This document shows, piece by piece, positions 1-7,889 of a stretch of 64,000 bases of DNA; the first letter of the stretch is position 1; each line of letters opens with the position of its first letter. The notes under the pieces were generated by a model. It did not search any database and was not told the DNA's origin. It saw only the letters and a program-made list of their open reading frames with translations. Origin of the DNA: DATKPE01 sp035524335 (GTDB taxonomy: Bacteria > Bacteroidota > Ignavibacteria > UBA10030 > SZUA-254); NCBI GenBank assembly GCA_035524335.1, contig DATKPE010000010.1, positions 62,001-126,000 on the forward strand, given 5' to 3'. The position numbers and the translations under genes are program-made.

Positions 1-232
1 CCCCGGCGGCGCCGCCCTCGCTCTGCATCTCGACGACGAGCGGCACGGTGCCCCAGAGATTCTGCCTGCCGATCGACGACCATTCGTCCGACCATTCCCC
101 CATGGGGGAGGAGGGCGTGATGGGGTAAATGGCGATCACTTCATTCAGTTTGTGTGCGACGTAGGCGGCGGCTTCGTTTCCGTCGATCGTGACCATCTTT
201 CGCTGTACAGGCTCTGCCTTAGATACCGGCAT
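1..232 (-). CDS. nifJ: Pyruvate:ferredoxin (flavodoxin) oxidoreductase, N-terminal fragment
   Basis: The gene runs off the left edge of the window, so only about the first 77 codons are present. The minus-strand translation from the ATG at 232 gives residues such as TIDGNEAAAYVAHKLNE, then YPITPSSPMGEWSDEW and EMQSEGGAAG. These are the hallmark start of the single-chain enzyme that oxidises pyruvate to acetyl-CoA and CO2 with ferredoxin or flavodoxin: the Y-P-I-T-P-S stretch and the E-x-Q-S-E-G-G-A-A-G stretch of the pyrimidine-binding region. A purine-rich AGAAAGGA lies about 9 bases before the start. A second in-frame ATG 12 codons in (just before TIDGN) is an alternative start. It is on the same strand as, and 176 bases downstream of, the archaemetzincin gene. 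What is visible is diagnostic; the cofactor domains are outside the window. Confidence 0.88.
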   Translation of the reverse strand, partial: MPVSKAEPVQRKMVTIDGNEAAAYVAHKLNEVIAIYPITPSSPMGEWSDEWSSIGRQNLWGTVPLVVEMQSEGGAAG

Positions 233-302
233 GGAAAAATATCCTTTCTGGAAATATGCGTTTGTGCTCAAATCCTGTTCATATTGTACAAGAATCATTC
301 CA

Positions 303-328
303 TTCGGGAAGAAGTCGAAATTCCCGAA
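303..328. promoter_or_regulatory. Inverted repeat upstream of nifJ (operator-like)
   Basis: TTCGGGAA and TTCCCGAA are perfect 8-base arms separated by 10 bases. They lie 71-96 bases upstream of the nifJ start codon, in the AT-richer gap between nifJ and the archaemetzincin gene. The position suits a regulator-binding site, but the hairpin could equally serve the end of the upstream transcript; no T-run follows on the minus strand. No regulator can be named. Confidence 0.35.
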
Positions 329-408
329 AAATCTGTTCAGGAGGCCTCTATTTCGCGTTTTATTATCATTTTTGAAAGCCGGATTTTTGGTTTTTGCAAG
401 TGTGATAT

Positions 409-960
409 TCAGACACCGAGAAGCGAATCGAGGTTCCTGCGGAGATAGTCGAAACACTGTGGACAGAACTCGTGCCGTTTGAGATCGATTTCCTCGACAT
501 AGGTGGAGGAGCGCATCACGCATTCGAACTGCCGGCAGTGGTAGAGGCCGAACGTGTGGCCCAGTTCGTGGATGATTTCTTTTTCGAGGCGCCGTCGGAG
601 AAGCACCGCGTCGGCCTCGACGCCGTAAAACTGATTGGCCAGCCTGTAGGTGGAGACGACCGCCGCACGGCCGTCGAACTGCGCTTCACCATAGACGAAC
701 GTCAGGATCGGGACGAACAGGTCGACGTCGACCAGGCCGATGAATTTGCCCGGTGTGGAATCGGCCCGGGTGATGATCTGGGAGAGGAGTGCGGTGGAGC
801 TGAACTGGCGCCGGGATCCGTCGAAGGCTTTCTCGAGCTCCAGATGGCTGTGGGTCATCTGTGCGGCGATGCCGAAAACACCCTCCACCGAGCGGCTCAG
901 GTATTCGAGGTCGTTTGCCGGCAGCGACGTCGCGTTCAGGATGTGGATTGACCTCGTCAC
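409..960 (-). CDS. amzA: Archaemetzincin family zinc metalloprotease
   Basis: This 183-residue protein carries the archaemetzincin signature. HELGHTFGLYH (residues 131-141) supplies the three zinc-binding histidines and the catalytic Glu132. It is followed by Cys142, Cys147, a Met at 149, and a second CPQC pair at 166-169, which binds the structural zinc in this family. Length is typical of archaeal and bacterial members. There is no signal peptide, so it should be cytoplasmic. Physiological substrates of the family are not well established. Its start overlaps the stop of the upstream sigma-54 response regulator by 4 bases (957-960), so it is almost certainly cotranscribed with that two-component system. 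Family assignment is secure; the role is unknown. Confidence 0.9.
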   Translation of the reverse strand: MTRSIHILNATSLPANDLEYLSRSVEGVFGIAAQMTHSHLELEKAFDGSRRQFSSTALLSQIITRADSTPGKFIGLVDVDLFVPILTFVYGEAQFDGRAAVVSTYRLANQFYGVEADAVLLRRRLEKEIIHELGHTFGLYHCRQFECVMRSSTYVEEIDLKRHEFCPQCFDYLRRNLDSLLGV

Positions 961-2303
961 TGAGGCTTTTTCAGGCCGTACTTCTCGATTTTGTTATACA
1001 ACGTCACACGGTCGATCTGAAGCGTTTCAGCCGACCGGGAAATATTCCAGTTGTTCGCCGCCAGAATTTCCGCGATATGGTTTTTTTCCATGGCCGCGAG
1101 CGATCCGAGCGACGGGGCGTCGGCCCGCTCCGAGAGCTGGAACGGGAGATCGTGCGGCCGGATGCAGGGCGGCTTGCCGACGACCATTGCGCGTTCGATG
1201 GCGTTCTCAAGTTCACGGATGTTGCCGGGCCAGTTGTATTTGATGATGACGTCCATCGCCTCCGAGGATATCGAGGTGATCGGTTTTCCCATCGTCTGGC
1301 CGTACTTTTTCACAAAATAGTTGGCCAGAAGGGGAATGTCGGACTTCCGCTCGCGGAGAGGGGGAATGACGATCGAAAAGACGTTCAGCCGGTAATAGAG
1401 GTCTTCGCGGAAGGTTCCCTCCTGTACCGCTTTCTCGAGGTCGCGGTTGGTCGCGCAGATGGTGCGGAAGTCGACGCTGATCGTTTCGTTGCCGCCGACC
1501 CGGGTGAACTGCTTCGTCTCGATCGCACGGAGAAGGTCCATCTGGGTTTTCATGCTGATGTTGCCGACTTCGTCGAGGAAGAGCGTTCCGCCGTCGGCCA
1601 GCTCCAGCTTGCCCTTGCGCCGGTACTGCGCGCCGGTGAAGGCGCCCCGTTCGTGCCCGAAGAGCTCGCTTTCCAGGATCCCTTCGGGGAGGGCCCCGCA
1701 GTTGATCGCGACGATCGGGAAGTAGCGCCGCTCGCTGTTGGCGTGAATGGCCCGGGCGATCAGTTCCTTTCCGGTGCCGCTTTCGCCCCGGATCATGACA
1801 GTCGTATCGGTTTTTGCGACTGTGTTGATCATCTCGAAGACCTTTTTGATCTGGGGGGAATTGCCGACGATTTCCTCGATTTTGGCGAATTCCGAAATCT
1901 GTTCCTTCAGACGGAGATTTTCCCCGGCGAGGGAACGCTGTTTGACCGCATTCTGAATGAGGTGCGAGAGGTAATCGGGATCGATCGGCTTGGCGATGTA
2001 GTCGAATGCTCCCGCCTTCAGCGCCTTCACGGCCGTGTCGACCGACGCATGGGCGGTGATGAAAATGATCGTCGCCGACGAGTCGATTTCCCGGATTCTC
2101 TGCTGGAGTTCCATGCCGTCCATGCCGGGCATCCGGATATCGAGCAAAATGATCTCCCACGTCCGGGTCTGAAGCTGTTTCAGCGCCTCTGCGGCGTTTT
2201 CGGCCGTTCCGACGATATAACCGTCCTCTTTGAACCACTTCGAGAGCGATTCCCGGACGATTTTTTCGTCGTCCACGATCAAGATGGCTACGGGTGATGT
2301 CAT
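957..2303 (-). CDS. Sigma-54-dependent response regulator (NtrC/ZraR type)
   Basis: The 448-residue protein has the full three-domain NtrC layout. The receiver domain (about 5-120) has the acidic pair D11-D12, phospho-acceptor D55 and K105. The AAA+ domain (about 145-375) has Walker A GESGTGKE at 173-180 and the sigma-54-contacting loop GAFTGA at 220-225, both intact, so it should activate RNA polymerase carrying sigma-54. A Fis-type helix-turn-helix occupies about 405-448. It lies 15 bases downstream of the histidine kinase gene and overlaps the archaemetzincin start. Six sigma-54-like promoters in this window, including one before its own operon, are candidate targets. The exact subfamily name cannot be fixed from sequence alone. 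Confidence 0.93.
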   Translation of the reverse strand: MTSPVAILIVDDEKIVRESLSKWFKEDGYIVGTAENAAEALKQLQTRTWEIILLDIRMPGMDGMELQQRIREIDSSATIIFITAHASVDTAVKALKAGAFDYIAKPIDPDYLSHLIQNAVKQRSLAGENLRLKEQISEFAKIEEIVGNSPQIKKVFEMINTVAKTDTTVMIRGESGTGKELIARAIHANSERRYFPIVAINCGALPEGILESELFGHERGAFTGAQYRRKGKLELADGGTLFLDEVGNISMKTQMDLLRAIETKQFTRVGGNETISVDFRTICATNRDLEKAVQEGTFREDLYYRLNVFSIVIPPLRERKSDIPLLANYFVKKYGQTMGKPITSISSEAMDVIIKYNWPGNIRELENAIERAMVVGKPPCIRPHDLPFQLSERADAPSLGSLAAMEKNHIAEILAANNWNISRSAETLQIDRVTLYNKIEKYGLKKPQ

Positions 2304-2318
2304 TGCAATCTCCTGCGT

Positions 2319-3959
2319 TTAGTGCTGTTCCGCTCCGGCTCCCCGGGAACCATGCTGTTCCGGGCTGGGGGCCAGCTCAAGAGGGGGGAACGTAATGGTG
2401 AACGATGTTCCCTGGTTTGGTTTCGACGCGACCTCGATGGTCCCCCCATGCCGTTCCACAATGCCGTAGACGACCGAGAGGCCGAGGCCGACTCCCTTTC
2501 CTTCCTTCTTCGTCGTAAAAAAAGGTTCAAAGATATGCGACAGGTCTTCTTCCGCGATGCCCGACCCCGAGTCGCTGATGGTCATCGTGAGAGGCAGGTC
2601 GCCCGCCTCCTGATGCACCTTCACGCGGAGCGCGCCCCCTTCCGGCATCGCTTCGACCGCGTTCACAAAGAGCGCAACCAGCGCCTGCTGGATCTGGTGC
2701 TCGTCGCACATGAGCTTTGCGTCCTCCCGGGAGCTCTCGTATTCGAATTTCACGTTGGAGATCTGGAAGTGATGGTTCACCAGCCGGCGGGCTTTCTCGA
2801 CGATGTCGAAGACCGGGACCAGCGCAAACTCTCCGACCTGCTTCCGCGAAAAGAAAAGCAGGTTCTTCACAATATTCCCGCAGCGGTCGGTTTCGTGTAT
2901 GATCAGGGCAAGCTCGTCCTGAATTTCCTGCGACCGGGCCTGATCGAACTCCACCTTCCGCAGCTGCTTGACGATCAGTTTGGCATAGGTCAGAATCCCC
3001 TCCAGGGGATTGTTCAGCTCGTGGGCGACCGTCGCGGCGAGCTTCCCGAGCGAGGTCATCTTTTCAATCTGCAGGATCTGCTCGTGGATCCTCGACAGCT
3101 CGCCGGTCTTCTCGCGCACTTTTTCCTCGAGCTCCTGCGACCACCGCTGTTTCTCCTCGATGAGCTTCCGGAGAGAATGCGTCATGGCGTTGAACGACTC
3201 GGCCAGCTGTCCGAGCTCGTCGGCGGAGGAGACCGGGATTTCACGGGAAAGATCGCCGGACGAGATGACGCGCGTACCGTTGGTGAGCAGTTTGACCGGA
3301 CGGTGAACGGTGCGGTACCAGAGGACGGATGTTCCCACAGAGACCAGGAACACGCCGGCAACAGCCCAGAAAAGCAATGTCATGCGGGCGCGGTTAACAT
3401 CCCGGTCGACGTTCTCGAGCGACATCCGGACGTCGAGGACGCCGAGCACCGTCTTGTCCCCCTCATGCGCGTGACAGTCGGCATTGGAACAGATCGCCTC
3501 GTTGCGGATCGGGTTGATGAGCCCGAGCACACGGTGTCCGTTCGCCGCCGTATAGATCCGTGTCCGGTTGCTCATCGAAAGGGAGCCGAGCGGTTTTTCC
3601 TGCTCGTGACACGCGAAACAAGCCTCGCCATGCATGTCGACGGTGCGGTGCTCCTCCCCCTTTTCGGTCGAGAACATGATCTCGCCGCGTTTGTTGTATA
3701 TCCGGATCCCTTCGACGCCGGGTTCCTTTCCCATCATCATGATGCTCTGGTAGACGTCCTCCCGACGATCGAGAAGCATGCTGTAGTGCGTGGAGTTCTT
3801 GATCACGTCGCTCAGGCGGGTGGCACTGCCGAGGACGTACTCCATCACCTGATCGGTATGGAATTTGATCGCAAAGTAGGAATAGATGCCGAAAAGGGTC
3901 ATCAGAAGGATCATCGACCCGAGAAAAACACGGATACTGAGGGAGCGGATGAGTTTCAT
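2319..3959 (-). CDS. Membrane sensor histidine kinase with c-heme-type motifs in the periplasmic domain
   Basis: This 546-residue kinase has two membrane helices (about 11-31 and 193-214) bracketing an extracytoplasmic sensor region. HAMP, a coiled-coil linker, HisKA (phospho-His in AHELNNPLEG) and HATPase_c (N-box NAVEAMPEGG, G-boxes DSGSGIA and GVGLGLSV) follow. The sensor region contains a c-type heme motif CFACH at residues 114-118 and a second C-X4-CH motif, CSNADCH, at 157-163. That suggests a periplasmic heme-based redox or gas sensor; heme attachment is inferred, not shown. The start is supported by AAAGGTGG just upstream and by a strong sigma-54-like promoter 28 bases upstream, which implies autoregulation through its partner regulator. 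Confidence 0.9.
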   Translation of the reverse strand: MKLIRSLSIRVFLGSMILLMTLFGIYSYFAIKFHTDQVMEYVLGSATRLSDVIKNSTHYSMLLDRREDVYQSIMMMGKEPGVEGIRIYNKRGEIMFSTEKGEEHRTVDMHGEACFACHEQEKPLGSLSMSNRTRIYTAANGHRVLGLINPIRNEAICSNADCHAHEGDKTVLGVLDVRMSLENVDRDVNRARMTLLFWAVAGVFLVSVGTSVLWYRTVHRPVKLLTNGTRVISSGDLSREIPVSSADELGQLAESFNAMTHSLRKLIEEKQRWSQELEEKVREKTGELSRIHEQILQIEKMTSLGKLAATVAHELNNPLEGILTYAKLIVKQLRKVEFDQARSQEIQDELALIIHETDRCGNIVKNLLFFSRKQVGEFALVPVFDIVEKARRLVNHHFQISNVKFEYESSREDAKLMCDEHQIQQALVALFVNAVEAMPEGGALRVKVHQEAGDLPLTMTISDSGSGIAEEDLSHIFEPFFTTKKEGKGVGLGLSVVYGIVERHGGTIEVASKPNQGTSFTITFPPLELAPSPEQHGSRGAGAEQH

Positions 3960-3986
3960 TAAGCCACCTTTCCGGACTCTTTTGGG

Positions 3987-4001
3987 TCAATTCTCGTGCC
4001 A
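3987..4001 (-). promoter_or_regulatory. Sigma-54-like promoter (-24/-12) for the kinase-regulator-archaemetzincin operon
   Basis: On the minus strand the sequence is TGGCACGAGAATTGA. It matches the TGGCACG-N4-TTGC consensus everywhere except the last base (A for C). Transcription would start near 3976, leaving a leader of about 17 bases to the kinase start at 3959. A 14-bp palindrome about 150 bases upstream (4145-4158) could be the activator site. Confidence 0.65.
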
Positions 4002-4144
4002 TTCTGGAGCCGGTAAAACAGGCGGTTATGTGCACAAATCATGGATTCAGGAAGGAATCCACACTTCCCGTTCTCACTATTGAAATTTTATACACTTTTC
4101 AGATAATAAGCTGTATATCAGACAGGATCTCGGGGATGAAATTT

Positions 4145-4158
4145 GGATAAATTTATCC
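4145..4158. promoter_or_regulatory. Perfect palindrome, possible activator-binding site
   Basis: GGATAAATTTATCC is a perfect 14-base palindrome in an AT-rich gap, about 150 bases upstream of the sigma-54-like promoter of the sensor-regulator operon. That is a normal distance for an enhancer-type site. A related inverted repeat with CGGATA and TATCCG arms occurs upstream of feoA (28516-28535). Whether the same protein binds both is unknown. Confidence 0.35.
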
Positions 4159-4215
4159 GAAATCTGATCTAAAACGTAGGCGCGGGAAGGATCGAAGCGC
4201 GCGAAGGGCGGGAGG

Positions 4216-4950
4216 CTATTTTTTCAGAAACGATTCGGCAACGAGCTGATAATAGCGGCTCGGCCCGAGCATGGAGGAAATGTCCTGAAGCGGCTGACCT
4301 CCGTCGGCGAGAGTCTGGCCGATGGAGACGGGCTGAAGCGCACTCTGGAGCCGTTCGCGGAAATGAAGCAGGTCGTCCGCATAACTCCGGCGGGCTTCCC
4401 GGGCGTCGAGGAGCGGGGCTGAAGGGCTCTGTCCGACTGCGATATCGAACAGCCAGCCCTGGTCGAAGGGATGGAAGAAAACCTTGTACGGCTTGTCGGT
4501 GAGCGATTCATTGTGCCGGAGGACGACGCCGTCGAACACGGCGGGAACCGGAAGCGTGGTCTCATCGAGGATGAACCAGAGGCAGGGGGAGGAGGTGGAA
4601 ACTTTTTCCCCCGCATCGGGGAGGATGACCGCGCGCGGAACGAGGAGCGCTTTTGCCAGCGTCGGTTCGATGCCGATACGAAAGACCGAGGGTTCGATCT
4701 CCTTCACCCAGAAGTGTCCGGCGGTGTACCGGTGGTCGTCCGGGAGGTCGCCGGAGGGGACCGGGGCGGTTTCAGCGGCAGCCGGTCTGCCGGCGGAGAA
4801 ATGCTGTTTCATGGCGGCGTCGAGCGGACAACGGTCGCAGTCGAACGACCGCTCGCAGAGCTGGTACCCCAGAATTCCTGCCGTCATCCAGACACAGCAA
4901 TCCTCTTTTTTCGGTATGATGCGATATGATTGATCCGACATGTCCGGCAT
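4216..4950 (-). CDS. GcvH-like protein with N-terminal four-cysteine motif, lipoyl lysine absent
   Basis: The likely start is the ATG at 4950, 4 bases after GGAGG (a second ATG is at 4941), giving 244 residues. The N-terminus has a Cys motif C19-X12-C32-X5-C38-X2-C41 (within CVWMTAGILGYQLC and FDCDRCP), probably a metal site. Residues about 75-175 resemble the glycine-cleavage H protein (FWVKEIEP, RIGIEPTLAKAL, FDGVVLRHNESL, HPFDQGWLFDI). At the place where H proteins carry ESVK with the lipoylated lysine, this protein reads DETTLPVPAV, so lipoylation is unlikely. It is the last gene of the NrfD/ferredoxin operon, 16 bases after the NrfD gene. This points to a structural or electron-transfer subunit, not glycine cleavage; that role is inference. 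Confidence 0.75.
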   Translation of the reverse strand: MPDMSDQSYRIIPKKEDCCVWMTAGILGYQLCERSFDCDRCPLDAAMKQHFSAGRPAAAETAPVPSGDLPDDHRYTAGHFWVKEIEPSVFRIGIEPTLAKALLVPRAVILPDAGEKVSTSSPCLWFILDETTLPVPAVFDGVVLRHNESLTDKPYKVFFHPFDQGWLFDIAVGQSPSAPLLDAREARRSYADDLLHFRERLQSALQPVSIGQTLADGGQPLQDISSMLGPSRYYQLVAESFLKK

Positions 4951-4966
4951 ACGACCTCCGATAATC

Positions 4967-6148
4967 CTACGGTTGGGATACCGATTTGATCTCGTCAAGC
5001 CATAAGAGCGACGGATTGCTTTTCTTGGCGGCATGGTGCTGTTCTTCCGTGCCGAAGATCGGGAAATAGGTGGAAATGGTATAGAACGCGACAAAACCGA
5101 GTGTCGCGATGCCGAGAACGATGAGAATTTCGAGGAATGACGGGAAGTAGGTCTGGTTCGGCCACTTCTCCATTCCGGTAATGGCGGTGTTCATCCGGTT
5201 TGTCGCGAACCCGAGGATGACCAGGATACTGCAGAGGAACAGGCCGCGCCGCGATTCGCGCACCGGGGTGATCATGAGGAGGATCATGGGAAGCAGGAAA
5301 CCGATCGCCACTTCTGCCAGGAAGAATCCGCTCTGATACGACCATACGAAGGCGTCCCCGAAGACGCCCCGTCCGGCCATATCCTGGACCCGCACCACGA
5401 GGTAGACCGCAAGCGCAACCGCGACGACCTTGCCGAGCGTGGAAAGCACGTCGTGCGGGAGGGGGCGTTTGGTCTTCCGTTCGATGAGATACGACTCGAA
5501 GATGATCATCGAGAGGCCCGCCGCGATGCACGAGATGAAAAACAGCACCGGCAGGAGGGGGGAATACCAGAGCTCATGGAGCCGCCCGGGGACGATGAGA
5601 TAGAGTGATCCGAAGGACGACTGATGGAGGGTAGAAAAGATCACCCCGAAGATCATCAGGGGCGTCGAGATGATCCGGAGGATTTTCATCGGCGTGGTGA
5701 TGCGGAACTTTTCGAGCACCACCGGAAGAAATTCGATGGAAAGCACGGTGGTGTAGCAGATTACGCACCAGGTAATCTCGAACATGACCGAATGGGGGTT
5801 CCACATCACGAGCGGGTGCCAGAAATGTTCCGGACGGCCGAGATCGATGACCAGCACCAGGATAACCAGGAGATAGCCGACGAACGCCGTCAGGATGGCG
5901 GGGCGGACGATCGGTTCGAACCGGTGGAGGTGAAACAGGTGCACCGACGCGACGATCGTGAATCCCGCGGCGGCGATGCCGACCCCGAGAAAGTCGAATC
6001 CGATCCAGAGTCCCCACGGAAACGTGTCGCTGAGATTTGTCGTGGCGCCGAGGCCCATGGTAAACCGGAGGTACGCGGCGATGACGCCGGCCGAGAGGAG
6101 AATGGTTGCGACACCGGCCCACAGCGTCATTTTGAGTATTCTGTTCAT
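4967..6148 (-). CDS. NrfD/HybB-type polytopic membrane subunit (quinone-interacting)
   Basis: A 393-residue, very hydrophobic protein with about nine or ten membrane helices. It has NrfD/PsrC/HybB family features: the N-terminal FPWGLWIGFDFLGVG segment, the VIDLGRPEHFWHPLVMWNP loop, and a C-terminal YFPSFLEILIVLGIATLGF helix. Family members pass electrons between a ferredoxin-like partner and the membrane quinone pool. Its ATG overlaps the stop of the ferredoxin gene by 4 bases, so the two are translationally coupled. A GcvH-like gene follows 16 bases downstream. No molybdopterin, hydrogenase or cytochrome c subunit is encoded beside it, so the electron donor or acceptor is unknown. Confidence 0.88.
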   Translation of the reverse strand: MNRILKMTLWAGVATILLSAGVIAAYLRFTMGLGATTNLSDTFPWGLWIGFDFLGVGIAAAGFTIVASVHLFHLHRFEPIVRPAILTAFVGYLLVILVLVIDLGRPEHFWHPLVMWNPHSVMFEITWCVICYTTVLSIEFLPVVLEKFRITTPMKILRIISTPLMIFGVIFSTLHQSSFGSLYLIVPGRLHELWYSPLLPVLFFISCIAAGLSMIIFESYLIERKTKRPLPHDVLSTLGKVVAVALAVYLVVRVQDMAGRGVFGDAFVWSYQSGFFLAEVAIGFLLPMILLMITPVRESRRGLFLCSILVILGFATNRMNTAITGMEKWPNQTYFPSFLEILIVLGIATLGFVAFYTISTYFPIFGTEEQHHAAKKSNPSLLWLDEIKSVSQP

Positions 6149-6897
6149 TGCCGTTCCTTTCCCTGCTGTTCCGCTTCCTGCGCAAGTTCCTTACGGCGGT
6201 TGGTGATCCACCAGATGCCGTACAGAAGCACGCCGCCGACAGTGAAGACGCTCGGAACTTTTTCCAGCGCGTTCCAGGTCAGAAGCGACATCGGGGCTTT
6301 CTGGAGTTTGGTGTTGAACCCGAGGTTCTCGAACGGTATGCCGGAGATATAGAGAATCGACGTGCCGCCGACTTCTTCGAGACCGTAGACCCTGTTGACA
6401 TACTTTCCCGGCTCTGCGGCAAAGCGGGCGTAGGCTTCCTTCAGCAGATCGTCGCGATCGCCGAATTTTGTGGCGCCGCTCGGGCAGATCTCGGCGCAGG
6501 CGGGCTGTTGGCCGACCCGGAGCCGGCTTTCGCAGAATTTGCATTTCTGCACGCGCGGATGGGTACTGCCCCATTCGTACCGCGGGACCTGGAACGGGCA
6601 GGCCTGCATGCAGTACCGGCATCCGATGCATTTATTCTCGTCGTACAGAACCGGTCCTGCGGCCGTTTTGGTGAACGCCCCGACGGGGCAGACCGATACG
6701 CAGGTCGGTTCCAGGCAGTGCTGACACATGCGGCGGACGTACACGCCGTTGTACTCGCTGAGCGCGGTGTAGGCCGACGCGGAAAGCTGTTTCTCTTCGC
6801 CATCGGCCAGACCGTTCGTTTTCTTGCAGGCATCCTGACACTGATTACAGCCGATGCACATCGTGAGATCGATGAGCATTCCTTTCACAGACGTCAT
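6145..6897 (-). CDS. Multi-cluster 4Fe-4S protein (DmsB/HybA/HmcB type) with C-terminal membrane helix
   Basis: The 250-residue protein has four cysteine groups of the PsrB/DmsB/HybA type: CIGCNQCQDAC near residue 14, MCQHCLEPTCVSVCP, CIGCRYCMQACP, and KCKFCESR paired with PACAEICP. This suggests up to four 4Fe-4S clusters. Near the C-terminus lies a single hydrophobic helix (VFTVGGVLLYGIWWI), as in HybA-like proteins that dock to an NrfD subunit. There is no twin-arginine or Sec signal, so the cluster domain may face the cytoplasm; that topology is inferred. It overlaps the NrfD gene by 4 bases and lies 2 bases after the membrane-anchored GcvH-like gene. The three clearly form one transcript and probably one complex. 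Confidence 0.9.
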   Translation of the reverse strand: MTSVKGMLIDLTMCIGCNQCQDACKKTNGLADGEEKQLSASAYTALSEYNGVYVRRMCQHCLEPTCVSVCPVGAFTKTAAGPVLYDENKCIGCRYCMQACPFQVPRYEWGSTHPRVQKCKFCESRLRVGQQPACAEICPSGATKFGDRDDLLKEAYARFAAEPGKYVNRVYGLEEVGGTSILYISGIPFENLGFNTKLQKAPMSLLTWNALEKVPSVFTVGGVLLYGIWWITNRRKELAQEAEQQGKERQ

Positions 6898-6899
6898 AT

Positions 6900-7580
6900 T
6901 TACTTCCTCTCTGTCGACTCAATCGTGAGGAATTCCTCTTCGAAATTCCTCCACACGTTTTCGTTCATATCGTTCATGATGCCGGCGACGGGAGCGCCGC
7001 CGTCCTGCAGGTACGCGGGGGAAAGCTGGGCGGTCGCGGTCGCGCCCGCGAAGAAATCGCGGAGGCGGGCAAACTCATCGCGCATCCACTGCTGTGTTTC
7101 GGTGCCGAGCAGCAGGCCCTTTAGTTCGGCGAATTTCGACGGCTTGATGGTGTAAGCCCAGCCGTCGCTGAACAGCATCTCTTTCATCAGCTCGGGGCGT
7201 TTCTGCAGTTCCTCGTTAATGTCCACAACGTCCCCGTCGATCGGCGCACGGAGCGTCAGAAGATGTCCGCGATCCTTCAGCGCCAGAATCGGTTCACCAC
7301 GGGAGACCTGATCGCCGGACCGCTTGAGCAGTACGACTTCGGGATTCTCGATCATCCGGCCGACAAAGTCGTCGACGCCGAGGCGAACCTTGCCGGACGG
7401 GAACAGATTCAGCCATGTGTGGGATTTGGTGAAGAAAATCCCGTCCGGGAGCCTCACCGGATATTGTGCCGCGGCAGGCATTGCCGTCACCGGCACGTGC
7501 TTCTTTGCCTTCACACGCCGATTGATCCAGTCGATTCCCAGGAAGGTGATGATGGTCGCGATTACGAAGAGGACTGTCAT
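6900..7580 (-). CDS. Membrane-anchored GcvH-like protein, lipoyl lysine absent
   Basis: The 226-residue protein has an N-terminal membrane helix (residues about 2-17) and then a GcvH-like domain (about 48-150): FTKSHTWLNLFPSGKVRLGVDDF, then DQVSRGEPILALK and RAPIDGDVVDINEEL. In real H proteins the lipoyl lysine lies in ESVKAASD just before the S-P-x-S-G turn; here the aligned stretch is KDRGHLLTLRAP with Gly at the lysine position. The C-terminal about 70 residues resemble nothing I know. It is the first gene of the four-gene operon, with AAGGAG 10 bases before the start and a sigma-54-like promoter about 55 bases upstream. The domain call is strong; a scaffold or electron-transfer role is inference. 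Confidence 0.78.
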   Translation of the reverse strand: MTVLFVIATIITFLGIDWINRRVKAKKHVPVTAMPAAAQYPVRLPDGIFFTKSHTWLNLFPSGKVRLGVDDFVGRMIENPEVVLLKRSGDQVSRGEPILALKDRGHLLTLRAPIDGDVVDINEELQKRPELMKEMLFSDGWAYTIKPSKFAELKGLLLGTETQQWMRDEFARLRDFFAGATATAQLSPAYLQDGGAPVAGIMNDMNENVWRNFEEEFLTIESTERK

Positions 7581-7634
7581 ATACTGTTACTCCTTATGTT
7601 CAATGTTCGGTTGTTAATTCTGAACATTTAACAT

Positions 7635-7649
7635 GTAAATAGTGTGCCA
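7635..7649 (-). promoter_or_regulatory. Sigma-54-like promoter for the GcvH-like/ferredoxin/NrfD operon
   Basis: The minus strand reads TGGCACACTATTTAC, with a full TGGCAC -24 block and TTAC in place of TTGC at -12, correctly spaced. Predicted transcription start is near 7623, about 43 bases before the first gene. It is weaker at -12 than the kinase promoter. Confidence 0.5.
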
Positions 7650-7889
7650 TGAACCGGGTGAAATCCCCCACCGATAAAGTGTTTGACTGCATACGGTTAC
7701 AGCGCTCGCGTTCTTTGATGATGAAAATTCAACAGTCAAACTGTTTAAACATTCAACAACCACGCTTCGTCGGTCAACAAATTTTCTGTATCTCATCACT
7801 TCTTAAAGAGTTATATCTGTGTAAAAATTTTCATCACCGCATGTTGAATTCATCAACACATTTATTTCAATAATTGGGGATGAGCGACT

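Noticed and set aside
233..408. A possible sigma-54 promoter for nifJ
   Set aside because: A TTGC is present on the minus strand near 400, but the -24 block reads GAATATC with no GG doublet.
152..482. Two overlapping plus-strand frames near the left edge
   Set aside because: They run antisense to the start of nifJ and through its upstream gap, with no similarity or ribosome-binding site.
2322..3962. 546-codon plus-strand frame mirroring the sensor kinase
   Set aside because: It is an exact antisense mirror of the kinase, which has all expected motifs; the mirror has none.
4216..7580. Glycine cleavage system, suggested by two GcvH-like domains
   Set aside because: Neither domain has the lipoyl lysine, and no GcvP, GcvT or lipoamide dehydrogenase gene is nearby.
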